Assembly: GCA_016125095.1 (NCBI GenBank)
Contig: WGMK01000018.1
Coordinates: forward strand, 186,001-250,000
DNA: 64,000 bases
Source: Candidatus Hydrogenedens sp.
GTDB taxonomy: Bacteria > Hydrogenedentota > Hydrogenedentia > Hydrogenedentales > JAEUWI01
Reading direction: 5' to 3'
Under the pieces are notes generated by a model. That model was given only the letters and a program-made list of their open reading frames with translations, had not been told where the DNA came from and ran no database searches. Every line of letters begins with the position of its first letter. Position 1 is the stretch's first letter. The position numbers were made by a program, and so were the translations under genes. Positions 53,940-63,293 of this stretch are shown here, one piece after another.

Positions 53940-56381
53940 ATGAAGCATTCAATCACCGCAACCTTTCGCGCGTTTAGTCTGGCCGCCCTCGGCGTGGCTG
54001 CAGTAGCAGGCGCGGCGCAGGCGCAGCAGTTGGCGGTGTATCCGCCCGATGCCAACCTGGAAAACATTCGCGACATCCAGGGCGTGGTGCTGCAATACAC
54101 CCGCCCCGACGGCGTGACGCTCGATGTGACAGCGCAGGCACAGGCCGCGCTCGAACCGGCCGGCCTGGCCGCGTGGGATCCCGCCCAAGGCCTGATTCCG
54201 CAGGCCGATGGCGAGACGACGGCGACCTTCACCTATGAAGGCCAAACAGTGTCGATGCCCGTGAAGGTATCGAATGCCGCCGCCGACCCGCCCATGAGTT
54301 TCCGGCACGACGTGCTCCCGGTGTTGTTCCGCGCGGGCTGCAATTCCGGCGGCTGCCACGGCAGCGCCAAGGGCAAGAACGGCTTCCACATGACGCTCTT
54401 CGGCTACGGCCCGGAAGAGGACTACATCTCGATTACGCGCCAGGCGCAGAGCCGCCGCATGGACATCGCGATGCCGGAAGACAGCTTGGTGCTGACCAAG
54501 CCCGCCGGTCTGGTTCCGCATGAGGGCGGCGACGTGCTCGCGGAAGGCAGCGCGCTCTATGCGATGCTCGAGCGCTGGATTGCCGAGGGCGCCCAGAACG
54601 ACCCCGCCGAGGTGAAATCGCTGGCCGATATTGAGATCCTGCCGAAGCAGGCGGTGCTCGAGGGCGAAGGCGCGACGCAGCGGTTCACCGTGCGCGCGAA
54701 ATACACCGATGGTTCCGACCGCGATGTGACGAAGCTGGCGATTCTCGCCTCGAGCGACGACATGACGCTGAAGGTAGACGGCGACGGCATCGCCACCTCG
54801 GGCCAGCGCGGCGAAGTCTACATCATGGCGCGCTTCGGCTCCTTCGCGGTGGTGTCTCAGGCCATCGTGATTCCGTCCGATCTTGACCTGCAGTGGCCGG
54901 AAGACGCGCAGCCGCTGAACTACATCGACGAATACGTGTTCGCCAAGCTCCGGAAAGTCCGCGTTCCCCCGGCGGAGCGCTGTTCGGATACGGCCTTCGT
55001 GCGTCGCCTGTACCTCGACGTGCTCGGCACCGTGCCGACCATCGAGGAGGCCGAGGAATTCCTGAACGACCCGGCGCCCGACAAGCGTGCGAAGCTCATC
55101 GACAAGCTCATCGAGCGTCCAGAGTTCTCGAACCTGTGGGCGATGAAATGGGCCGAAGTGCTGCGTATCAAGCCGGTGCCGAACATCCTCGACGAAAAGG
55201 GGATGAACCGGTACAACGACTGGCTGCGCCAGAACATCGCGGCGAACCGCCCGATGGACGAACTGGTGCGCGATCTGCTGACGGCAGAGGGCGGCAACTT
55301 CACGAACCCGGCGTCCAACTTCTTCGTCATCGAGTCCGACCCGACGGTCCTCGCGGAGAACGTGGCGCAGGTCTTCATGGGCGTACAGCTCAAGTGCGCG
55401 CAATGCCATAACCACCCCTTCGAACGCTGGACCATGAACGACTACTACGGCTTCGCCGCGTTCTTCGCGCAGGTGGGCCGCAAGAACTCGACCGACCCGC
55501 GCGAGCGGATCATTTACGATAGCCGCTCGGGCGAGGTGAAGCACCTGCACACGCAGGAAGTGATGGCGCCGCGCTATCTGGGCGGCGACCTGGCCGATGT
55601 GCAGAACCGCGACCGGCGCAAGGCGCTGGCCGAATGGCTGACCGCGCCGGAGAATCCCTGGTTCGCCAAGAACATCGCCAACCGCGTGTGGGCGCACTTC
55701 CTGGGCGGCGGCATCGTCGATCCGCCGGACGACGTGCGCGTGACGAATCCGCCCGCGAACCCCGACCTGCTCGACGAACTCGGCCGCCGCATGGTGGAAT
55801 ACAAGTACGACCTGCGTTCGCTGGTGCGCGATGTCTGCAATTCGTACACCTACCAGATGAGCACGCGCCCCCGCACCGAGGAAAGCGGCGACACGCGCAA
55901 CTTCGCAGTGGCGCGCCTGCGCCGGCTTACCGCCGAGCAGATGCTCGAGGCGATTTCCGTGGCGACCCGGACCGACGTGAAGTTCGCCGGCCTGCCGCTG
56001 GGCTCGAAGCCGGTGGAGATTGCGGGCCAGAGCAGCAACTACTTCCTCAACATCTTCGGCCGTCCGGCGCGCGATTCGGTGTGCACCTGCGACCGCACGA
56101 ACGAACCGACGCTGGCGCAATCGCTGCACCTGATTAACGGCGACACGATTAATGCCGCCATCCAGAAACCGGAAGGCGCGCTGGCTGGCTGGATAGCCGA
56201 GGAGATTCCCACCAACGAGGCCGTGCGACGCATGTATCTCGCGGCCGTGGCGCGTCCGCCCTCAGAAGAAGAGGTCGCGCAGGTGGAGCAGTATGTGAAC
56301 GAATCCGAGGACAAGAAGGCGGCCCTCGAAGACGCCTTCTGGTCGGTGCTGAATTCGAAGGAATTTATTTTCAACCACTAA
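53940..56381 (+). CDS. PSCyt2/PSD1 (DUF1549-DUF1553) protein with heme-type CX4CH motif
   Basis: This 813-residue secreted protein has a signal peptide (1-28) and an unusual heme-like motif C134-NSGG-C139-H140 (CX4CH) in RAGCNSGGCHGSAKGKNGFHM. A Big_2-like Ig domain (~200-310) is followed by PSCyt2 (YIDEYVFAKLRKVRVPPAERCSDTAFVRRLYLDVLGTVPT), C-A-Q-C-H (VQLKCAQCHNHPFERWTMNDYYGFAAFF) and PSD1/DUF1553 (LAEWLTAPENPWFAKNIANRVWAHFLGGGIVDPPDDVR). The family is common in Planctomycetota and uncharacterised. TAAGGAGG ends directly before an ATG at 53931; the ATG at 53940 has better spacing. It is the third gene of the operon. Confidence 0.85.
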   Translation: MKHSITATFRAFSLAALGVAAVAGAAQAQQLAVYPPDANLENIRDIQGVVLQYTRPDGVTLDVTAQAQAALEPAGLAAWDPAQGLIPQADGETTATFTYEGQTVSMPVKVSNAAADPPMSFRHDVLPVLFRAGCNSGGCHGSAKGKNGFHMTLFGYGPEEDYISITRQAQSRRMDIAMPEDSLVLTKPAGLVPHEGGDVLAEGSALYAMLERWIAEGAQNDPAEVKSLADIEILPKQAVLEGEGATQRFTVRAKYTDGSDRDVTKLAILASSDDMTLKVDGDGIATSGQRGEVYIMARFGSFAVVSQAIVIPSDLDLQWPEDAQPLNYIDEYVFAKLRKVRVPPAERCSDTAFVRRLYLDVLGTVPTIEEAEEFLNDPAPDKRAKLIDKLIERPEFSNLWAMKWAEVLRIKPVPNILDEKGMNRYNDWLRQNIAANRPMDELVRDLLTAEGGNFTNPASNFFVIESDPTVLAENVAQVFMGVQLKCAQCHNHPFERWTMNDYYGFAAFFAQVGRKNSTDPRERIIYDSRSGEVKHLHTQEVMAPRYLGGDLADVQNRDRRKALAEWLTAPENPWFAKNIANRVWAHFLGGGIVDPPDDVRVTNPPANPDLLDELGRRMVEYKYDLRSLVRDVCNSYTYQMSTRPRTEESGDTRNFAVARLRRLTAEQMLEAISVATRTDVKFAGLPLGSKPVEIAGQSSNYFLNIFGRPARDSVCTCDRTNEPTLAQSLHLINGDTINAAIQKPEGALAGWIAEEIPTNEAVRRMYLAAVARPPSEEEVAQVEQYVNESEDKKAALEDAFWSVLNSKEFIFNH

Positions 56382-56405
56382 CCCGAAAGGGCTGGGAGTT
56401 TGACG

Positions 56406-56936
56406 ATGCGAAACACGAAGCGATGGATAGCGGCGGCGGGTCTGGCGGCAGGCAGCCTGTGGGCGGTTCCGGCCATGGCCGAGGATGCCCCGGCTCCCGA
56501 GGCGCCGAACGTGGACCAGGTGCTGGCGGAACTGGCGAAGGTGGGACCCGATGCGCTGATTGCCCGCGTGGAAGAACTAAAGACGCAGATCGGCGCGCTG
56601 AAGCAGCAGGCCGAGGAAGCCCGCGCCAAGGCGAACGAACTTGAGGCGCAATCCGCCGCCACCGCAACGCGCGTGGCGACCATCGAGGCGTTTCTCGGCT
56701 CGGTGAAGGAAGCCATGGCCCCGGCCCCCGCGCCGGAACCCGCGCCGGCCGAGATGGCCGCAGAGCCGGCACCGGCACCCGAAGCCGCGCCCGCTCCGGA
56801 AGCCGCCCCCGAGGCGGCCCCGGAAACGATGGAAGCCCCCGCGGAACCGGCGGCCGAGACGCCCGCTGAAATCGTCGCGCCTTCTGATGCCCCGGCCCCC
56901 GAGGCGGCCCCGGCACCGGCGCCCGAAGGCGCCTGA
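56406..56936 (+). CDS. Secreted coiled-coil, Ala/Pro-rich protein
   Basis: This 176-residue protein has a signal peptide (1-25) and a helical coiled-coil region (residues ~35-100: VEELKTQIGALKQQAEEARAKANELEAQ). A long Ala/Pro/Glu tail (APEPAPAEMAAEPAPAPEAAPAPE..) follows, which probably spans cell-wall or periplasmic space. It has no conserved domain. GGGAG lies 7 bases before the ATG. The tail repeat resembles TonB/LysM-type spacers. It shares its operon with the cytochrome proteins and precedes a WD40 protein with a similar coiled coil. Confidence 0.7.
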   Translation: MRNTKRWIAAAGLAAGSLWAVPAMAEDAPAPEAPNVDQVLAELAKVGPDALIARVEELKTQIGALKQQAEEARAKANELEAQSAATATRVATIEAFLGSVKEAMAPAPAPEPAPAEMAAEPAPAPEAAPAPEAAPEAAPETMEAPAEPAAETPAEIVAPSDAPAPEAAPAPAPEGA

Positions 56937-56939
56937 GGC

Positions 56940-58649
56940 ATGGCGATGCAAGGCAACGAACTGAAGCGATACTGGAACGGCGCGGTCCGGCTGACCGTGG
57001 CTGCGGCGCTGGCCGCGGGCACCCCTTGGGCGCAGGCGCAGGATGCGCCCCCCAGCGCGGACGCGGCGATTGACCAGTTGTTGAAACTCGAGCCGGCTGC
57101 GTTGGCTGCCACGGTGAAGACGCTGAAAGAGCAGAGCGCGGCACAGTCAGCCGCGGCGGCCGAGGCCAAGGCCCAGGCCGACGCGCTCGACCAGCAACTG
57201 AGCGCCGTGCAGACGCAGGTGGACTCGGTGATGGGTGCCATCAAGGCGCTGGGCGATAAGTATTTCCCGCCGCCCGCGCCGGAAATGCAGCAGGCGATGG
57301 CGGAGACCGAGGCGAAGAAGGACTTCAAGAACTTCGTCGAGCATGTGCAGCCGATTCTGCAGCAGCACTGCGCCAGCTGCCACAACGAAGACAAGCGCAA
57401 GAGCGGCCTCGCGGTAAATAGCTTTGCGCTGCTGATGGAAGGCGGCAGTTCGGGCCAGGTGATTGTGCCGGGCGACCCCGACGGCAGCCGCCTGTACCGG
57501 CTGATTACCAAGTCCGAAGAGCCCTACATGCCGCCCTCGGGCGAGGGCGTGCCGCCGGAGCAGCTGGAGATCGTGCGTCAGTGGATTGCCGATGGCGCCC
57601 TGATGGATGCGAATTCCAAGCCGATGGCGAAGAAGGAAGAAGCGGGCACGTTGGAAGGCGGCGTGTATGTCGACGCCACCTTCGCCAGCACCCCGCCCGT
57701 GCCAGCGCAGGCCCTGCCTGCGCCCGAGCCCGTGGGCAAGCGCGGCGTGGTCGCACGCGCCATGGACGCCAGCCCCACCGCCCCCGTGATGGCGGTCGGC
57801 GCGCTCAAGCAGGTGCTGATTTACAACACGGAAACCTATGAACTGCTCGGCGCGCTGCCCTTTCCCGAGGGCCAAGTGTTCACGCTCACGTTCAGCGTGA
57901 ACGGCGAACGGCTGCTCGCGGGCGGCGGCGAGGAAGGCAACAGCGGCGTGGCCGCGCTCTACGACGTGCGCACCGGCGAACGCCTCGGCACCTACGGCGA
58001 GTTCTACGACACCGTACTGGCGGCCGATATCAGCCCCAACCAGAAGATGATCGCGCTGGGCGGACCGAACCGAAAAGTACGCGTCTACTCGGTCGAGACC
58101 GGCGAGGAACTCTACAAAATCGACAAGCACACCGAATGGGTGCTGGCGGTGAAGTTCACGCCGGACGGCGAAGTGCTGGCGACGGCGGATCGCGGCGGCG
58201 GCATGTTCTTGTGGCAGGCGGCCAACGGGCGCTACGTCGAAGAACTCCGCGGCCACGAGGGCGCCATCCACGCGCTTGAGTACACCCACGATTCCGCCCA
58301 CCTGGCATCCGCCGGCGAAGACGGCACCGTGCAGATTTGGGATACTTGGAAATACACGCGCGAGCGCTCGTTCAAGGCGCACCCGGTGCCCGTGCTGCAC
58401 CTCGACATCAACAAGGCAGGCCAGATTCTCACCACCGGCGAGGACGCCACCGCCAAGATGTTCGATCTGGCGGGCGCGGAGCTCAAGACCTACACCGGGT
58501 TGAAAGACTGGGGCTACACCGCCAGCTTCGCCAACGACGGCGGCAAGGTGATGGCCGGCAGCTGGACCGGCGAAATCCTGATGTGGAACGCCGAGTCCGC
58601 CGAGGAAATCGCCACCCTCGGCACCATGCCTGTGCGCCAGCAGAGCTGA
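56940..58649 (+). CDS. PSCyt1-type cytochrome c with WD40 propeller
   Basis: This 569-residue secreted protein has a signal peptide (~1-34), a coiled coil (~45-100: LKEQSAAQSAAAAEAKAQADALDQQL) and a PSCyt1-type domain with CASCH heme motif in VQPILQQHCASCHNEDKRKSGLAV. That domain also has PYMPPSGEGVPPEQLEIVRQWIADGA, a frequent planctomycete signature. A WD40-type beta-propeller (~270-560) follows, with about seven repeats such as HEGAIHALEYTHDSAHLASAGEDGTVQIWD. It is the last gene of the operon and starts 3 bp after its neighbour. The ATG at 56940 or 56946 is the start. Function unknown; electron transfer plus protein scaffolding is inferred. Confidence 0.85.
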   Translation: MAMQGNELKRYWNGAVRLTVAAALAAGTPWAQAQDAPPSADAAIDQLLKLEPAALAATVKTLKEQSAAQSAAAAEAKAQADALDQQLSAVQTQVDSVMGAIKALGDKYFPPPAPEMQQAMAETEAKKDFKNFVEHVQPILQQHCASCHNEDKRKSGLAVNSFALLMEGGSSGQVIVPGDPDGSRLYRLITKSEEPYMPPSGEGVPPEQLEIVRQWIADGALMDANSKPMAKKEEAGTLEGGVYVDATFASTPPVPAQALPAPEPVGKRGVVARAMDASPTAPVMAVGALKQVLIYNTETYELLGALPFPEGQVFTLTFSVNGERLLAGGGEEGNSGVAALYDVRTGERLGTYGEFYDTVLAADISPNQKMIALGGPNRKVRVYSVETGEELYKIDKHTEWVLAVKFTPDGEVLATADRGGGMFLWQAANGRYVEELRGHEGAIHALEYTHDSAHLASAGEDGTVQIWDTWKYTRERSFKAHPVPVLHLDINKAGQILTTGEDATAKMFDLAGAELKTYTGLKDWGYTASFANDGGKVMAGSWTGEILMWNAESAEEIATLGTMPVRQQS

Positions 58650-58668
58650 TACCTTCCCTTTCTCTCCC

Positions 58669-58701
58669 GCACCCCGGATCTAGCGTCCGGGGTGCTTTTT
58701 T
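58669..58701 (+). terminator. Strong rho-independent terminator
   Basis: GCACCCCGGA (58669-58678) pairs perfectly with TCCGGGGTGC (58686-58695), followed by TTTTTTG. It ends the DUF1501/cytochrome operon. Confidence 0.92.
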
Positions 58702-58811
58702 GTTTAGACTATGCGGTGTCCGCACACGCTGCCCCGTGCGCATATCCGGGGAGACGGTCAGGTGTGCGGCGATCGCCCACCCGAACCTGATACGAAAGCG
58801 AACGAACGCCC

Positions 58812-60029
58812 ATGAACCCGAAGAAGATCGTGCTGGCCTATTCCGGCGGACTCGACACCTCGATTATCTTGAAGTGGCTGCAGGAAACCTACGACGCGGA
58901 GGTGGTGGCCTACATCGCCGATGTGGGCCAGGGCGAGGAAACCGCGCCGGCCATCGAAAAGGCCAAGGCCACAGGCGCGAGCCAGGTGGTGGTAAAGGAT
59001 CTGCGCGAAGAGTTCACGCGCGATTTCGTGTTCGGCGCGCTGCGGGCGAACGCCATCTATGAAGGCAGCTACCTGCTGGGCACCAGCGTGGCGCGGCCGA
59101 TCATCGCGAAGGGCCAGATCGAGGTGTTGCGCGAAACCGGCGCCGACACCGTGTCGCACGGCGCGACCGGCAAGGGCAATGATCAAGTGCGCTTCGAGCT
59201 CACCTGCCTGGCGATGGAGCCGGGCGTGAAGATTATCGCTCCCTGGCGCGACCCCAATTGGAAGCTGAACACGCGCGAGAAGATGATGGACTTCGCGGCC
59301 GAGCACGGCATCCCCGTGCCGGTGACAAAGAAGAAGCCCTATAGCATGGATCGCAACCTGCTGCACATCAGCTATGAAGGCGGCGTGCTGGAAGACCCGT
59401 GGAACGAGCCCGACGAGGACATGTTCCAGCTGAGCGTGAGCCCGGAGAAGGCGCCCGACACGCCGGAATACGTCGAGATCGATTTCGAGCAGGGCACGCC
59501 CGTGGCCGTGAACGGTAAGCGCCTCGCGCCCCACGATCTGCTGGCCGAGCTGAACACCATCGGCGGCCGCCACGGCGTGGGTCGCGTGGACATCGTCGAG
59601 AACCGCTTCGTCGGCATGAAGTCGCGCGGCGTGTACGAGACCCCCGGCGGCACCATTCTCTACGTGGCGCACCGCGGCGTCGAGTCCATCACCATGGACC
59701 GCGAGGTGATGCTCGAGCGCGACCGGATGTCCCCGAAGATCGCGCAGCTGATCTACAACGGCTTCTGGTACGCGCCCGAGATGGAGCTGCTCAAGGCCTT
59801 CGTGGACAAGAGCCAGGAGACGGTGACCGGCACGGCGCGGGTGAAGCTGTTCAAGGGTTCGGCCACGCTGGCCGGCCGCAAGGCCGAGCGCACGCTCTAC
59901 GACCCGAAGATCAGCACGTTCGAGGAAGACGAAGGCGCCTACGACCAGACCGATGCGACCGGCTTCATCCGGCTGAACGCGCTGCGTCTGCGCGTGCGCA
60001 ACAAGGCGGGCTTTTTCCAGCAGCCCTAA
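58812..60029 (+). CDS. argG: Argininosuccinate synthase
   Basis: This 405-residue enzyme ligates citrulline and aspartate with ATP in arginine synthesis. The ATP PP-loop AYSGGLDTS (residues 9-17) is present. Citrulline and aspartate sites show as SHGATGKGNDQVRFE near residue 115 and EGGVLEDPW near 189. The late SRGVYETPGGTILYVAHRGVESITMDRE is also characteristic. It lies 23 bp before the sugar-kinase gene, but no other arginine genes are adjacent. Confidence 0.95.
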   Translation: MNPKKIVLAYSGGLDTSIILKWLQETYDAEVVAYIADVGQGEETAPAIEKAKATGASQVVVKDLREEFTRDFVFGALRANAIYEGSYLLGTSVARPIIAKGQIEVLRETGADTVSHGATGKGNDQVRFELTCLAMEPGVKIIAPWRDPNWKLNTREKMMDFAAEHGIPVPVTKKKPYSMDRNLLHISYEGGVLEDPWNEPDEDMFQLSVSPEKAPDTPEYVEIDFEQGTPVAVNGKRLAPHDLLAELNTIGGRHGVGRVDIVENRFVGMKSRGVYETPGGTILYVAHRGVESITMDREVMLERDRMSPKIAQLIYNGFWYAPEMELLKAFVDKSQETVTGTARVKLFKGSATLAGRKAERTLYDPKISTFEEDEGAYDQTDATGFIRLNALRLRVRNKAGFFQQP

Positions 60030-60053
60030 GCGGCCGCCGCGCGAAAGGAACCG

Positions 60054-61637
60054 ATGCCGAACGAGGCCTGCGTACTCGCTGTCGATCTGGGCACCTCGGG
60101 CTGTAAGACCGCCCTGGTGACGCTCGACGGCCGCGTGCTCGCATGGCGGTTCCAGGCGGTCGAGACCCTGCTCTTCCCGAATGGCGGCGCCGAACAGCGC
60201 CCGCAGGACTGGTGGGACGCGCTGACCAACACGACGCGCGCCCTGCTGGCCGAGGGCGGAGTGCCGGCGGAGAGCATCCGCGCGGTCTGCTGCAGCACCC
60301 AGGGCGAAGGCACGGTGCCCGTGGACCGCGAGGGCGCGGCGCTAGCGAACTGCATCCTCTGGATGGATTCTCGCGGCGCGCCGTACCTGCATCGCCACAC
60401 GCGCGGGCTCATCAACGTGGAAGGCTACAGCCTGCCGCGGCTGATTCAGTGGCTGCGGCTGACCGGCGGCGCCCCGAGCGCCACGGGCAAAGACCCAGCG
60501 TCGCACATGCTGTATGTCCGCGACGCGATGCCCGAGGTCTACGCGAAGACGCACAAGTTCCTAAATGTCCTCGACTACCTGAACCTGCGGCTGACCGGGC
60601 GCTTCGTCGCGACGTACGACTCGATTCTCACCAGCTGGGTCACCGACAACCGCGACGCCTCGAACCTGCGGTATCACGACGGACTGCTCCGGGCATCGGG
60701 CATCGACCGCGACAAGTATCCCGACATCGTCCCATGCACCGAGGTGATCGGCGAGCTGACCCAGGAGGTCTGCGCGGCGCTGGGGCTGCCCCGGCCCGTG
60801 CCCGTGGTGGCCGGCAGCATTGACAACACCGCGGCGGCCGTGGGTTCCGGGGCCGTGCGCGATTTCGAGCCGCACCTCTACATCGGCACCTCGTCCTGGC
60901 TGACTGCGCACGTGCCCTTCAAGAAAACCGACATCTTCACCGAGATGGCATCGGTGCCCTGCGCCGTGCCCGGCCGCTACCTGTTCATGGCCATGCAGAC
61001 GACGGCTGGCGGCAACCTCACCTTCCTGCGCGACAAGATCCTCTATCACAAGGACGAACTGCTGCAGGAAGCCGAAGCGCCGGACGTATACAAGATTCTC
61101 GACCGCATCGCTGAATCCACCCCGCCCGGCAGCAACGGCGTCATCTACACCCCCTGGATCTACGGCGAACGCTCGCCCATCAAAGACAGCCACATCCGCG
61201 CGGCGATTCACAATCTTTCGCTCGAAAACTCGCGCGCCGACATCATCCGCGCCTTCCTCGAGGGCGTCGCCTACAACACCCGCTGGCTGCTCGGGCCCTT
61301 CGAGAAAAACCTCAAGCGGCCCTCCGGCGCCATCCGCTTCGCCGGCGGCGGCGCGGCCTCCGGCATTTGGTGTCGCATCCTCGCCGATGTGCTCGACCGC
61401 CCCATCCAGCAGTGCGCAGATCCCATCCAGGTGAATGCGCGCGGCGCGGCCTATATCGCGGGCGTCGGCCTTGGCGAATTGCAGTTCGACGACGTGCCCG
61501 GCCTCGTGCAATATCAGCAGACCTACGAGCCCGACCCCGCGAACCGCGCCCTCTACGACGATCGCTTCGGCATATTCACGCAGCTCTACGAAGCCAACAA
61601 GAAGATCTATCGCAAGCTCAATCCCCACGCCGACTAA
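60054..61637 (+). CDS. FGGY-family sugar kinase (xylulokinase-like)
   Basis: This 527-residue carbohydrate kinase starts CVLAVDLGTSGCKTALVTLDGRVL (phosphate-1 motif). Characteristic regions include CILWMDSRGAPYLHRH, VPVVAGSIDNTAAAVGSGAV and PSGAIRFAGGGAASGIWCRILADVLDRPI, with an alanine/glycine-rich late adenosine motif. It phosphorylates an unidentified sugar or polyol; xylulose is the most common substrate of close relatives. AAAGGAA precedes the ATG at 60054. It may be co-transcribed with argG (24-bp gap). The end is 36 bp from the convergent glycosyltransferase. Confidence 0.88.
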   Translation: MPNEACVLAVDLGTSGCKTALVTLDGRVLAWRFQAVETLLFPNGGAEQRPQDWWDALTNTTRALLAEGGVPAESIRAVCCSTQGEGTVPVDREGAALANCILWMDSRGAPYLHRHTRGLINVEGYSLPRLIQWLRLTGGAPSATGKDPASHMLYVRDAMPEVYAKTHKFLNVLDYLNLRLTGRFVATYDSILTSWVTDNRDASNLRYHDGLLRASGIDRDKYPDIVPCTEVIGELTQEVCAALGLPRPVPVVAGSIDNTAAAVGSGAVRDFEPHLYIGTSSWLTAHVPFKKTDIFTEMASVPCAVPGRYLFMAMQTTAGGNLTFLRDKILYHKDELLQEAEAPDVYKILDRIAESTPPGSNGVIYTPWIYGERSPIKDSHIRAAIHNLSLENSRADIIRAFLEGVAYNTRWLLGPFEKNLKRPSGAIRFAGGGAASGIWCRILADVLDRPIQQCADPIQVNARGAAYIAGVGLGELQFDDVPGLVQYQQTYEPDPANRALYDDRFGIFTQLYEANKKIYRKLNPHAD

Positions 61638-61673
61638 CCGATTCGACGTGAGCGTCGCACCTCCGTAAAGTTC

Positions 61674-63212
61674 CTAATCGAACTGGAAGCCGAAGACTTT
61701 CGCCCCGCCGAGTTCGAAGGGGGGTAGGGGGCGGCCGCCGCGGGCCTCGATGAGCGCTTTCAATTTCTCTTGCGCGCGGTGGTGGTCTATCGCCACCCAG
61801 ATGCGGCGGCCGCTCAGTTGGTCTTGCGGGATGGTCTCGAAGACGCTTTCGCCGTCGGGCGTTAGTTCGAGCGGGCGCGGTTCGCTGAGCACCTGCGCTT
61901 CGGGGAAGTGGTGCCAGCCTTGGCAAAACTCGAATGCGAGGCGATCGTAGAAGCCGAGGAACAGCAGGTCGGTGTCCTGCCATTCTTCCTCGATATGGCG
62001 TAGCGCCGTATCGAGTTCGTAGCGCGGCGGCGGTGCGACGATGTTCTTCGCGGCGCGGGCAGTCGGCGGCAGCAGCAGCATCCCGAGCGCGAGCAGGGTA
62101 ATCGCCAGCGCGCCCCGGTTCAGGTTGCGGCTGAGGTAGGCGATGCCTTCGCCCAGCGCCATGTAGCACGCGGGCAGCAGAAAGAGAATCATGCGGCCGT
62201 CGAAGGGGTAGAGCTTCAGCAGCGACACGGCGAACACGACGATGACGGGATTCAGCAGCAGCCAGAAGAGCCGGTTGTCGCGGCGGTAGAGGCTGCCCCA
62301 GCCCACGAGGACCAAGAAAGCCGCCAGCCCGGTGAGCCGGAAGCCCGCCGGATTGTAGAACAGGCGAAAAAACTGATTCTCGTAGAGCTGCAGGTCGGCG
62401 GCCGACTTCGGCGGAAAGGGCAGAAAGCCGAAGCTCCACGCGCCCTGCATCGTATCCATGAGCGATTCGCCCTGCACTTCGCTGGGCTGGACCATGCCGG
62501 GGTAGAGAATCAGCAGGAAGAGCACGGCAAAGCTGGCGGCCCACAGGGCATAGGCGGCGGCCAGGCGTGTAAAGCGGTGCATGTCGCGCCGCCGCGCGCA
62601 GCGTTCCAGCTGATACGCGCCAATGCCCGCGAGCACGAAGCACGAGGGAAAGCTGAGCCATACGGCCGCGGCACCCGCCAGTCCCAGTTTCGCCGCCCAG
62701 TCCCAGTCCACGCGCGGACGCCGGGCCGTCTCGTGCGCCAGCCACCACAGCGATACCGACACCAGCACATCGGAAGAATACGGCTTCAACTCGTTCGCGT
62801 AGTAAATCAGCAGGCCTGAAGAAGCGAAGAAGGCGAATGCGAAGGCCGCGCCGCGCCGCGTGAGCATGCGGCGCGCCGCCAGGTAGAACATGAACAGCGA
62901 AGCCACGCCCGCCACGAGGCTGGGGAAGCGCGCCGCGTACTCGTTTACGCCGGCCAGGAGCGTGCAGGCTTTCACCAGGCTCAGGTAAACGGGCGGAACG
63001 ATCTGGTAGAGCCCGAGCGGCTGAAAAAACTCCGCGAAGGATTTCGAGACGATGGTGTAGCCGGTGTAGGACTCGTCCTGCCAGAGCACGCGGTAATGCA
63101 GGAACTCCGCGAAGCGCGCCACGAGGCCCAGCGCCATGAATGCCAGCATCCACAGCGCGCGCCAGGCGGCATCGCGCTGCTCCTCTTCCTGCATCGGCGT
63201 GGCCGGTTCCAT
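61674..63212 (-). CDS. GT39-like polytopic glycosyltransferase
   Basis: This 512-residue membrane protein of the PMT/ArnT type has an N-terminal cytoplasmic tail and then LVARFAEFLHYRVLWQDESYTGYTIV. The Asp-Glu after Trp-Gln corresponds to the catalytic acidic residue in the first periplasmic loop of GT-C enzymes. About ten to twelve helices continue, ending in a soluble C-terminal domain (~380-512). It would transfer a sugar from a polyprenyl-phosphate donor on the outer side of the membrane. The soluble GT2 protein at 4036-4776 would be a fitting donor synthase but is unlinked. GGGGAGGG precedes the ATG. Confidence 0.8.
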   Translation of the reverse strand: MEPATPMQEEEQRDAAWRALWMLAFMALGLVARFAEFLHYRVLWQDESYTGYTIVSKSFAEFFQPLGLYQIVPPVYLSLVKACTLLAGVNEYAARFPSLVAGVASLFMFYLAARRMLTRRGAAFAFAFFASSGLLIYYANELKPYSSDVLVSVSLWWLAHETARRPRVDWDWAAKLGLAGAAAVWLSFPSCFVLAGIGAYQLERCARRRDMHRFTRLAAAYALWAASFAVLFLLILYPGMVQPSEVQGESLMDTMQGAWSFGFLPFPPKSAADLQLYENQFFRLFYNPAGFRLTGLAAFLVLVGWGSLYRRDNRLFWLLLNPVIVVFAVSLLKLYPFDGRMILFLLPACYMALGEGIAYLSRNLNRGALAITLLALGMLLLPPTARAAKNIVAPPPRYELDTALRHIEEEWQDTDLLFLGFYDRLAFEFCQGWHHFPEAQVLSEPRPLELTPDGESVFETIPQDQLSGRRIWVAIDHHRAQEKLKALIEARGGRPLPPFELGGAKVFGFQFD

Positions 63213-63233
63213 GCGCCCTCCCCTCGGCTCGGC

Positions 63234-63270
63234 AAATAAAGCGGCGCTTCCGGATTGCCGGAAGCGCCGC
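63234..63270 (-). terminator. Rho-independent terminator of the lipoprotein gene
   Basis: On the minus strand GCGGCGCTTCCGG pairs perfectly (13 bp) with CCGGAAGCGCCGC around a 4-base loop, followed by TTTATTT. It lies 23 bp after the lipoprotein stop and just before the glycosyltransferase gene. Confidence 0.85.
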
Positions 63271-63293
63271 CAGTATAGGATCCGCGCCGCGCG

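Noticed and set aside
51937..53952. 671-codon minus-strand open frame
   Set aside because: It is antisense to the PPC scaffold gene, which has a signal peptide, ribosome-binding site and operon position.
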